A stretch of 6,367 nucleotides of DNA from an uncultured archaeon A07HN63 (lineage in GTDB: Archaea > Halobacteriota > Halobacteria > Halobacteriales > Haloferacaceae), in assembly GCA_000496215.1 (NCBI GenBank), contig KI543199.1:28869-35235 (forward strand). Direction: 5' to 3'. The translations under genes and the position numbers were made by a program. Under the pieces are notes generated by a model. It did no database searches. It was not told the origin of the DNA and worked only from the letters and a program-made list of their open reading frames with translations. Below are positions 1-5,527 of the stretch, one piece after another; the stretch's first letter is position 1; every line of letters begins with the position of its first letter.

Positions 1-276
1 GCGGAGACAGCCGAAACCGCCGCCGACGCCGAGGAGATCGATGCGCGTCTGGGGTCGGCTCGACGACTAGCGGAAACAGCTGAGACGGCTGCCGACGCCG
101 AGGAGATCGAGTCCCTCCATGACCGCATCGACGAGTTGGCGGAAACAGCCGAAACCGCTGCCGATGTCGAGGAGATCGAGTCTCTCCATGACCGCATCGA
201 TGAGTTGGCAGAAACAGCCGAGACGGCCGCCGACGCGGAGGAGATCGAGGCGCTCCGGGACCGGCTTGCGGAGACA
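1..276 (+). repeat. Four tandem 69-bp (23-codon) repeats in the coiled-coil gene
   Basis: Units lie at 1-69, 70-138, 139-207 and 208-276, all in frame. Units 2 and 3 differ at 7 of 69 bases by my count, with only one amino-acid change (Ala to Val), so they look recently duplicated or homogenised. Unit 4 diverges in its last third. Two further degenerate copies begin at 667 and 829. The 23-residue period is three heptads plus two residues, so the register must shift in each unit. Confidence 0.85.
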
Positions 277-966
277 GAAACCGAAATCGACGAGTTCGAC
301 GACCGCATCCACGAGACGGAAACCGTCGCCGAGCAGGCGGCCGACACCGCCAGCGATGCCGAGTACGAACTCGAAGCGGTCGACGACACGCTCGACCGGA
401 TCGATACAGAAATCGACTCCGCCTTCGACGGCATCACCGAGTTGACCGACGAGATCGATGCGGTCGCGGCCGATCTCGACGAGGCGACCGCTACCGTCGA
501 CGAACTCGATGCCGATGTCGACGATATCGACGCCACGGTCGAGGGCCTCGACGAGGAGATGACGACGGTCCACACCGAGATCGACGCACTGCGCGAGGAT
601 ATCGAATCGGTCGAAGCCACCGTCAGCGAAGAGATAGAATCGCTAGAGGACCGACTCGACGAGGTGGCGGCGACAGCCGAGGACGCCGCCGACGCCGAAA
701 AGATCGATGCTCTCAACGAAGAGATGACCACAGTCCATACCGTTGTCAACGGGTTACGCGATGATGTCGAGTCGATCGAGGTTGCCAGTGATGAGATTGA
801 CTCTATCCAGAACCGACTCGACGACCTGGCGGCGACAGCCGAGGGCGCCGCCGACGAGAACGAAATCAAGGCCATGCAGCAGCGGATGAACGACATCGAG
901 GACAGCATCCAGGCACTTGAGCAGTTCCGCGATGGCCTCAGCACCGCCTTCGGCGGCAGCGAGTAG
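1..966 (+). CDS. Repetitive coiled-coil-like acidic protein, C-terminal part (5' end outside window)
   Basis: The frame is open from base 1 and closes with tandem stops (TAG at 964-966, then TAA), giving 321 residues of a protein whose start is not in the window. An in-frame TTG at 136 lies inside a repeat and is not a credible start. The sequence is almost wholly Glu, Asp, Ala, Ile, Leu, Thr, Arg and Val with almost no Gly, Pro or Cys, which indicates a long amphipathic helical or coiled-coil rod. I see no membrane segment and no catalytic motif. Four 23-residue repeats (core TAETAADAEEIE) open the visible part, and diverged copies recur near residues 223-245 and 277-299. The middle (about 95-180) is a less regular D/E-rich heptad-like region. 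The tail ends in a short Gly/Ser segment. Function is not recognisable: a structural, cell-surface or SMC-like role are all possible. Repeat 1 looks locally frame-shifted (see findings). Confidence 0.85.
   Translation, partial: AETAETAADAEEIDARLGSARRLAETAETAADAEEIESLHDRIDELAETAETAADVEEIESLHDRIDELAETAETAADAEEIEALRDRLAETETEIDEFDDRIHETETVAEQAADTASDAEYELEAVDDTLDRIDTEIDSAFDGITELTDEIDAVAADLDEATATVDELDADVDDIDATVEGLDEEMTTVHTEIDALREDIESVEATVSEEIESLEDRLDEVAATAEDAADAEKIDALNEEMTTVHTVVNGLRDDVESIEVASDEIDSIQNRLDDLAATAEGAADENEIKAMQQRMNDIEDSIQALEQFRDGLSTAFGGSE
547..873 (+). repeat. Two imperfect 54-55-residue repeats in the coiled-coil gene
   Basis: The unit at 547-711 (55 codons) and the unit at 712-873 (54 codons) share the order L(D/N)EEMTTVHT, LR(E/D)D(I/V)ES(V/I)E, (E/D)EI(E/D)S, RLD(E/D), AATAE(D/G)AAD. 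One codon is missing from the second unit after the ESIE segment. Each unit ends in a degenerate copy of the 23-residue repeat, so this is a higher-order duplication that includes the smaller repeat. Confidence 0.75.
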
Positions 967-1023
967 TAAGAGCAGCCGGTTTGCTGGCTTTGTGAGTTGG
1001 TCCCGCACCACCGTCGAAACGGA

Positions 1024-1050
1024 ATCTGTTTTGCCGGCGGCCGTGAGGGT
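1024..1050 (+). promoter_or_regulatory. Weak TATA-like element and Shine-Dalgarno-like site before the HisG-like gene
   Basis: A TGTTTT stretch at about 1027-1032 lies roughly 28 nt before ATG 1057, the spacing expected for a haloarchaeal leaderless promoter, with an A-rich CGAAAC at 1015-1020 in a BRE-like position. GAGGGT at 1045-1050 could instead pair with the 16S 3' end. Neither element is strong. The 967-1056 gap contains no gene. Confidence 0.3.
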
Positions 1051-1056
1051 CCGACA

Positions 1057-1955
1057 ATGAGTCAGACGGTTCCGGTCGCCGTTCCGCGCAAGGGCCGCCC
1101 GCTCGAGGCCGTCTTCGAGCGACTGGCGACGATCACCGATGTCGAGGCCCTCGCCGACAGCGTCGTCTCGACGCTTCGCTACGAGAAAGCCGTCACGAAG
1201 GGCGACCAGACCGCCGACCGCGGTCTCTACGACCGGCTGGCCGCCTACAGCGAAACCGCCGAGGCGACCGCCGCCGAGTACACGCTGTTGCGCGACGACC
1301 GCGATGGCTACCCCCGCCGGATCGTCTTCGACAGCGCGACCGTGTCGGTTGGCGAGTACGACCTCCGGTTGATCGGCCGTGAGGAACCGTTCCGATCGCT
1401 GCGGACTCACGAGTTCGCGCTCGGTTTCGACAGTGCCGACCTCGTTCTCGAAGAGGTGGTCGAACTACGTCCGCAGGGATCGGCTCGATCGACGAGATCA
1501 ACGCCCGGATCGATCCGAAAGACACCGACGTGGCTGTCGTCACCGGCCTCGGTGACACCGTCTATCACACACTGATGGCAACGCCGGAGGTACTCGGCGA
1601 TGGCGACACCCTCGACCGGGCGTTCGTCGACGGCCACGACGGCCCACTCTGCATCTCCCCGCGATACGAACGCCTCGTCGAAGCCGTGCTCGGCACCGAC
1701 GCCACCGACGGTATCGAGTTCGTCTACCCGGGCGACGACAGTGAGGAGGAAGCCGCCATCGCGGACACCGGGCTGGGCGTCTATCTCACGGTCACCGGCT
1801 CGACGGCCCGCGATCACGGGCTCGTCCTCGGCGAGCATCTCTTCCCCAGCGAGACGGTGCTCATGGAAAACACCGCAGAGACGGGCGCCGCCGCTGAACG
1901 ACTCACGAATCTGCTGACCGAACCGGCAATCGAAACCGAACTTCGCGTTGACTGA
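1057..1955 (+). pseudogene. HisG-like (ATP phosphoribosyltransferase-fold) gene, split by a frameshift
   Basis: ATG at 1057 is preceded by a GAGGGT Shine-Dalgarno-like element and opens a frame whose start (VPVAVPRKGRPLEAVFERL) resembles the HisG N-terminus, where IAxPxKGRL is typical. This frame makes good sense to about codon 140 (1476), then turns into Ser/Arg/Thr/Pro-rich out-of-frame text and stops at 1575. The frame one base back continues sensibly (GIGSIDEINARIDPKDTDV) to TGA at 1953-1955, and includes VYLTVTGSTARDHGL, which resembles the HisG PRPP-binding segment. Restoring one G at 1476-1478 gives a continuous protein of about 299 residues, near the size of long-form HisG. The PRPP motif lacks the usual Asp (Tyr here) and has Ala where Leu follows the second Thr, so even the repaired protein may not be a true histidine enzyme. 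It could be a pseudogene, a sequencing error, or less likely a recoded gene. Without repair, a 173-codon N-terminal ORF (1057-1575) and a C-terminal ORF from GTG 1530 would be called separately. Confidence 0.65.
1476..1478 (+). other. Putative single-base deletion site (GGG run) in the HisG-like gene
   Basis: The upstream frame reads CAG GGA TCG here and degenerates afterwards. Adding one G gives CAG GGG ATC GGC TCG and joins both halves in one frame. The context does not form a classical X XXY YYZ slippery heptamer, which argues against programmed -1 frameshifting. A G-run is a common place for indel error or slippage. Confidence 0.6.
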
Positions 1956-1993
1956 TCTCTGTTCCCGGTGTCACCGGCAGAGCTCCACTGCTG

Positions 1994-3052
1994 TCACTGT
2001 TCAGGGGCACTTTTCGCGTGACTGCGAACCTGCTGGCGGCGGATAACGCCGATGTTGTTGGCGACGTTTTTTGTCAGCGTGCGAAACGCGTCGGCCGAAT
2101 CGCTTTCCTCGCGGACGATGGGATTGCCGCCGTCGCCGCCGGCCCGGATGGCTGGATCGAGCGGGATCGACCCCAGAAACGGGAGGTCCTCCTCCTCGGC
2201 AAAGGCCTCGCCGCCGCCGCTGCCGAAGATGTCGTGGCGACCGCCGCAGTCGGGACACCGGAACGAGGACATGTTCTCGGCGATGCCCAGCACCGGCGTC
2301 TCGTGTTCGCCGAACATCCGCAACCCCTTGACAGCGTCGTCGATGGCGACCTGCTGGGGCGTCGTGACGATCACCGCGCCCGTGAGCGGCAGCGTCTGCA
2401 GCACGGTGAGCTGTGTATCGCCGGTGCCGGGCGGCAGGTCGACGACGAGATAGTCGAGACTCCCCCACTCCACGTCCTCGACGAGCTGTGTGAGTACCTT
2501 GTGGACCATCGGCCCGCGCCAGATCACGGGGTCGTCCTCGCCGACGAGAAAGTCCATGCTCATGAGCTTCATCCCGTACTGCTCCGGCGGATGCAGCGTC
2601 TGATCCTCGGTCGTCTCCGGGCCATCGTTGCTCTCGACCATGCGGGGCACGTTCGGCCCGTAGATGTCGGCATCGAAGAGGCCGACCCGCGCGCCACGCT
2701 CGGCCAGCCCGGCCGCGAGATTGACCGAGACGGTCGATTTGCCGACGCCACCCTTGCCGGAGGCGACAGCGATGATATTCTGAATGCTCGGCAAAACCTC
2801 ATCCTCGGTCCGTAGCGCCGATGGCATCGCGGCTGTCAACTCGATTGTCCGGTCGGTATCGGCGAGCGCTTCGCGGACCGCCTCGGCGATCCTCGTCTCG
2901 TTGGGTGCGTAGGGCGCACCGAGTGCGAGCGAGAGCTTGATCGACTCGTCGGTGACGTCGACCGCGTTCACGAGCCCAAGTGAGACGATGTCCTCGTCGA
3001 AATCAGGGTCCTCGACGGTTGCGAGCCGGGACCGTACCTCGTCGGCATCCAT
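1994..3052 (-). CDS. Mrp/ApbC/NBP35-type P-loop ATPase, Fe-S cluster carrier
   Basis: This 352-residue protein has the standard Mrp layout. An N-terminal MIP18/DUF59-like domain (about 1-80; VEDPDFDEDIVSLGLV) is followed by a MinD/ParA-class P-loop domain. The deviant Walker A GKGGVGKST is at 99-107, the switch-like FDADIYGPNVPRM at 126-138, and the Walker B region DLPPGTGD at 205-212. A CPDC (CxxC) at 266-269 is the site where family members bind a bridging [4Fe-4S] cluster between two subunits. Known members are cytosolic dimers that carry Fe-S clusters to apoproteins; I infer the same role here. The DUF59 domain has no cysteine: the segment that carries one in many relatives reads LGAPYAP. 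Start ATG 3052-3050 gives the expected length, and a TATA-like box sits about 27 nt upstream. It is convergent with the HisG-like gene and follows the actin-like gene after 54 nt. Confidence 0.95.
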   Translation of the reverse strand: MDADEVRSRLATVEDPDFDEDIVSLGLVNAVDVTDESIKLSLALGAPYAPNETRIAEAVREALADTDRTIELTAAMPSALRTEDEVLPSIQNIIAVASGKGGVGKSTVSVNLAAGLAERGARVGLFDADIYGPNVPRMVESNDGPETTEDQTLHPPEQYGMKLMSMDFLVGEDDPVIWRGPMVHKVLTQLVEDVEWGSLDYLVVDLPPGTGDTQLTVLQTLPLTGAVIVTTPQQVAIDDAVKGLRMFGEHETPVLGIAENMSSFRCPDCGGRHDIFGSGGGEAFAEEEDLPFLGSIPLDPAIRAGGDGGNPIVREESDSADAFRTLTKNVANNIGVIRRQQVRSHAKSAPEQ

Positions 3053-3075
3053 GCCACCAGTTCGGTGTGTCCGCA

Positions 3076-3082
3076 GAATAAG
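3076..3082 (-). promoter_or_regulatory. TATA-like box for the Mrp gene
   Basis: On the minus strand the 54-nt gap reads AAACCCTTATTC ending about 24 nt before the ATG. CTTATTC in the TATA position with AAACC in the BRE position would start transcription at or just before the start codon. Mrp may therefore be transcribed on its own as well as by read-through from the actin-like gene. Confidence 0.5.
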
Positions 3083-3106
3083 GGTTTGGTGCTACACTTC
3101 GGTGGC

Positions 3107-4144
3107 TCAGTCCTCTGCCTCGACCGGTTCGGCCTCGGCCTCGGCGCTCTCGTCGTCGTGGGTATCGCCCTCGTCGGAGCGAGCGGCGACCAGCGCCCCG
3201 CTGGCGACGCTGAACATCGGTTCCTCCGGCGAGCTCACGCCGCTGATGCTGAACGGAATCTCGGCGTCGCCGAGGTGATCCTCGAAGAGATTCTCGAAGC
3301 CATCCGGGCTCGACGTGCCGCCGGTGACGACAACCGGAACGTCGAGTCCCTCCTCGATGTCCTCCTCGTCGACCTCCTCGGTGATGTTCTCGATGACGTA
3401 TTCGAGCAGGTTCTCGTAGTGGATGGCCAGCGCACCCTCGACCCCACCGACATCGGTCTCGAAGTCCAGCTCGAAATCGTCCTCCTTGATTGAGGTGACC
3501 TTGTCGACGGGGGTGCCGGTCGCCTGTGCGGTCTGTTCGTCGACCCAGTCGCCGCCGCGGGCGATGGAGAACTTCATCACCGGCACCGCGTAGTAGGCCA
3601 GACAGACGTTGGTCATCCCCGCGCCGAAGCTGATGCCGAGCCCGGTGAAGTCGTTGTCGGCGAGCTCCGAGTAGATGACGGCCATCCCCTCGTTGATCGG
3701 CTCGGGATCGTAGCCCATCTCGCCGAGCATCGATTCGAGTGTCTTCTCGTGGTAGAGCGTCGACAGCTCGGAGTCGATGGGATCGGCCGGACTCGAATAG
3801 TAGAGCCGCTCGTTCGGCCGCGACGGCTCGCCAACCACCTGTTCGGTGATGAGCTTGATCATCGGAATCGCCGATGACTCCTCGCTGGAGAGGATACCGG
3901 CCTGCATCGGCCGCCGGGTCTCCTTGTTAAATATATTCGCGAAATTGAGTGCGTCGTCGCCGACAACGTACACCTTGTCGTCCTTGCGGATGTGGAGGAC
4001 CTCACTTCGCGACAGCATCTGATCCGCCATATCGCTGTACTCGATCTCGACGAAGGAGTTTCGTTGCTGCACAAACACCGTTTCGTTCCCGTCCTGCCGC
4101 CCCGAGAGGACGTTCATCGTCCCGACATCGATTCCTTTGGCCAT
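3107..4144 (-). CDS. Actin/MreB-like cytoskeletal ATPase (haloarchaeal salactin/volactin-type)
   Basis: I place the start at ATG 4144-4142 (MAKGIDVGTMN), giving 345 residues. An in-frame TTG 42 nt upstream would overlap the promoter and adds an unlikely leader. Actin-fold signatures are in order: phosphate-1 GIDVGTMN (4-11), an MreB-like VYVVGDDA to RPMQAGIL stretch (58-85), a connect-like EPINEGMAVIYSE (148-160), phosphate-2 ISFGAGMTNV (171-180) and adenosine motif VPVVVTGGTSSPDGF (269-283). The last 25 residues are an acidic tail. Such proteins bind ATP and polymerise; haloarchaeal actin homologues called salactin and volactin have been linked to filament formation and cell shape, and this one probably belongs to that group. 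Which of the two it matches I cannot tell from sequence alone. The canonical phosphate-2 Asp is Ser172. It lies 86 nt downstream of a co-directional four-helix membrane protein, a possible membrane partner. Confidence 0.85.
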   Translation of the reverse strand: MAKGIDVGTMNVLSGRQDGNETVFVQQRNSFVEIEYSDMADQMLSRSEVLHIRKDDKVYVVGDDALNFANIFNKETRRPMQAGILSSEESSAIPMIKLITEQVVGEPSRPNERLYYSSPADPIDSELSTLYHEKTLESMLGEMGYDPEPINEGMAVIYSELADNDFTGLGISFGAGMTNVCLAYYAVPVMKFSIARGGDWVDEQTAQATGTPVDKVTSIKEDDFELDFETDVGGVEGALAIHYENLLEYVIENITEEVDEEDIEEGLDVPVVVTGGTSSPDGFENLFEDHLGDAEIPFSISGVSSPEEPMFSVASGALVAARSDEGDTHDDESAEAEAEPVEAED

Positions 4145-4168
4145 ACATAAATATGCCATTTCAACCGT

Positions 4169-4179
4169 GATAAACTTTC
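4169..4179 (-). promoter_or_regulatory. BRE/TATA promoter of the actin-like gene
   Basis: On the minus strand CGAAAG immediately precedes TTTATC (4174-4169), a good match to the haloarchaeal BRE plus TATA arrangement. The TATA centre is about 27 nt before the A of ATG 4144, which predicts a leaderless or nearly leaderless mRNA. No Shine-Dalgarno sequence is evident, and the region is conspicuously AT-rich against the flanks. Confidence 0.65.
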
Positions 4180-4207
4180 GTGACAAATAAAATGAATTAC
4201 AAACTTA

Positions 4208-4232
4208 AGCTATATGTAGTGAATATATAGCT
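4208..4232 (-). terminator. 8-bp inverted repeat at the end of the membrane-protein gene
   Basis: AGCTATAT (4208-4215) and ATATAGCT (4225-4232) are perfect complements separated by 9 nt. The stop codon TAG (4233-4231) is within the right arm, and a T-rich stretch follows on the minus strand. This could end transcription of the membrane-protein gene. It could equally be an operator just upstream of the actin-like promoter. The stem is AU-rich and archaeal termination often needs only a U-tract, so the role is uncertain. Confidence 0.4.
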
Positions 4233-5100
4233 ATTTTCCGACCAATATATTCCGAATTCGTTCGAAAAACGTCGGCTCCGGCTCCGCCGTTGCCTGCTGT
4301 TTTTGCTTGAGTTCGCTGAGCGCTGCGGCCTGATCGTCCGTGCTCTCGCCGCTGGCTGTCTCCATGTTGCCACCCTGCAGCCCTTCGAGCTGCGAGACGG
4401 CGTCGGTGACGGTGCTGTCGGTCGTTCGCGTCTCGACACTCGACTCGGGGAGGTTCCGCCGGTCGACATCGTCGAGCGCGCTCGTATCGAGCTTGAGCCG
4501 CCGGGTTTCGCGCTTATCAACGCCACCCCACGAGAGTTCGGCGTCGTCGAGTTCGCGCCTGATGTCCGCCTCGACATCGGCCTCGCTCACAGTCTCCTCG
4601 TCGTCCTCGTCGTCGGCCGCCGGCGCGACGCTTTCGCTCGCCTGTTCGACACGGTGTGCGATGAGTGCGGCGGCCGTTGCGGCAATGACTACCACCAGCC
4701 CGACGCTGTAAATACCAACAACCTCTGCCGTTGCGTCCTGCGCACCGACATTGAAATTCCTCGGATAGGCAGCGACGAATCTCCCGACGCCTGCGAGACA
4801 GATCACACTTCCTCCGGCGGCGACCGCGAGCATCCGTCTGTCGACCGGCAGGAGCACGACGATCCCGACCAGCAGTGCCGGCGCGCCGACCGCGCCCGTG
4901 ACGACCGCGATCTCACGGAGCGCATAGGCCGTCTCGCTCAGGGTCGCGCTGTAGAGGAAGATCACGATGCCCGCAAGCCCGAGGCCGAGGCCGAGGAAGA
5001 ACGTCCCGAACCCGGCGTAGATGTCAACTGTGCGGTCGGGATCACCGATATACTGGTGATAGTAACTGACGAGCTGGTTTTGCCCGGCGTCTTCGCTCAT
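4231..5100 (-). CDS. Four-helix membrane protein with long acidic cytoplasmic-type tail, function unknown
   Basis: This 289-residue protein starts at ATG 5100-5098. The N-terminal segment (1-25, SYYHQYIGDPDRTVDIYAG) is soluble. Four hydrophobic stretches follow at about 28-51, 62-84, 90-112 and 124-149. The remaining half (150-289) is polar: an Asp/Glu cluster (163-186), a conserved-looking block ELSWGGVDKRETRRLKLDTSALDD (188-211), a Gln/Ser/Thr-rich linker and a basic amphipathic end, FFERIRNILVGK. There is no cleavable signal peptide. It resembles a haloarchaeal conserved membrane family of unknown function (possibly the DUF7139 type, from memory and unverified). Its position just upstream of and co-directional with the actin-like gene suggests it could anchor or respond to that protein, but nothing in the sequence proves contact. 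No strong TATA box is visible upstream. Confidence 0.85.
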   Translation of the reverse strand: MSEDAGQNQLVSYYHQYIGDPDRTVDIYAGFGTFFLGLGLGLAGIVIFLYSATLSETAYALREIAVVTGAVGAPALLVGIVVLLPVDRRMLAVAAGGSVICLAGVGRFVAAYPRNFNVGAQDATAEVVGIYSVGLVVVIAATAAALIAHRVEQASESVAPAADDEDDEETVSEADVEADIRRELDDAELSWGGVDKRETRRLKLDTSALDDVDRRNLPESSVETRTTDSTVTDAVSQLEGLQGGNMETASGESTDDQAAALSELKQKQQATAEPEPTFFERIRNILVGK

Positions 5101-5212
5101 AGTTCGATATTTGCCTCGGGCGTAATCACTGTTCCCCCGGTTACGCGGGTTGTGAGACTCTGAACCGACCCCTGTCTTTTAGTCGGCTCTTCGCGAAGTT
5201 CTATCTGAACGC
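5101..5212. promoter_or_regulatory. Divergent intergenic region with a TTTTAG box and CTTCGCGAAG palindrome
   Basis: This 112-bp gap separates the membrane-protein gene (-) from the zinc-ribbon gene (+). On the plus strand CTTTTAGT (5176-5183) is a TATA candidate about 34 nt before GTG 5213. A perfect 10-bp palindrome CTTCGCGAAG lies at 5189-5198, between that box and the start codon, where a repressor could act. On the minus strand only a weak GATTACG is in the right place for the membrane-protein gene. Confidence 0.35.
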
Positions 5213-5518
5213 GTGCCAGATGATTGTCCACGGTGCGATGCACCACTTGAGCGGTTACAGCTTGGCGACAGCGAGACAATCACCTGTACGTCGTGTGGGT
5301 ACGCCAGTATCGACGCCGACCACTCCAGCGAGCCGGCGGTGGTCACCCGTGACTGCCCGCGCTGTGGGGCTCCACTTGATCAGTTTGAACTCGGTGACAG
5401 CGAGACCGTCTCGTGTTCAGCCTGTGGGTACGCGGGCATCGATGCCGATCACTCCGGCGAGCCATCGGCAGCCGAGTCGTGGGACGACGCCATACGGCGA
5501 TTTAACGCCGAACACTGA
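5213..5518 (+). CDS. Tandem double zinc-ribbon small protein
   Basis: GTG 5213 starts a 101-residue protein made of two nearly identical zinc-ribbon units. Each has CPRC, 16 residues, then CxxCGYA: cysteines 5, 8, 25 and 28 in the first and 48, 51, 68 and 71 in the second. Four cysteines per unit should bind one zinc each. The units share PL-x(3)-LGDSET and IDADHS-x-EP, and differ at a minority of positions. After them comes a short tail ESWDDAIRRFNAEH (88-101), the helical ending seen on many haloarchaeal zinc-ribbon microproteins. The GTG start is chosen because the next in-frame ATG would remove both ligands of the first CPRC pair. The gene ends 9 nt before the next one, so they are probably co-transcribed. 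Likely roles are nucleic-acid or protein binding; there is no enzyme motif. Confidence 0.85.
   Translation: MPDDCPRCDAPLERLQLGDSETITCTSCGYASIDADHSSEPAVVTRDCPRCGAPLDQFELGDSETVSCSACGYAGIDADHSGEPSAAESWDDAIRRFNAEH
5222..5479 (+). repeat. In-frame 129-bp tandem duplication of the zinc-ribbon unit
   Basis: Units 5222-5350 and 5351-5479 encode 43 residues each, aligned without gaps. All four cysteines, the LGDSET block and the IDADHS block are kept in both. Bases differ mostly at third positions, so the duplication is old enough for synonymous drift while the protein has been conserved. Confidence 0.8.
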
Positions 5519-5527
5519 GACACCACT

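Noticed and set aside
67..573. 168-codon minus-strand open frame with repeated VDIVDIG-like text
   Set aside because: It is the antisense of the coiled-coil repeats, with no promoter or start context. Its periodicity comes from the plus-strand repeat.
1471..1482. Programmed -1 frameshift site in the HisG-like gene
   Set aside because: No slippery heptamer and no clear downstream hairpin seen by eye. A missing G explains it more simply.
1965..1977. CCGGTGTCACCGG inverted repeat between the convergent genes as a terminator
   Set aside because: The arms leave a one-base centre (or only a 4-bp stem), and no T-tract follows.
2018..2815. 265-codon plus-strand open frame antisense to Mrp
   Set aside because: The Mrp frame carries full family motifs. 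The opposite frame is a GC-bias shadow.
4303..5163. 286-codon plus-strand open frame antisense to the membrane protein
   Set aside because: Codon pattern and hydrophobic-helix organisation favour the minus strand. The plus reading is rich in Arg/His without domain signal.
5097..5279. 60-codon minus-strand open frame upstream of the membrane-protein gene
   Set aside because: It overlaps the divergent promoter region and the zinc-ribbon gene and has no recognisable motif.
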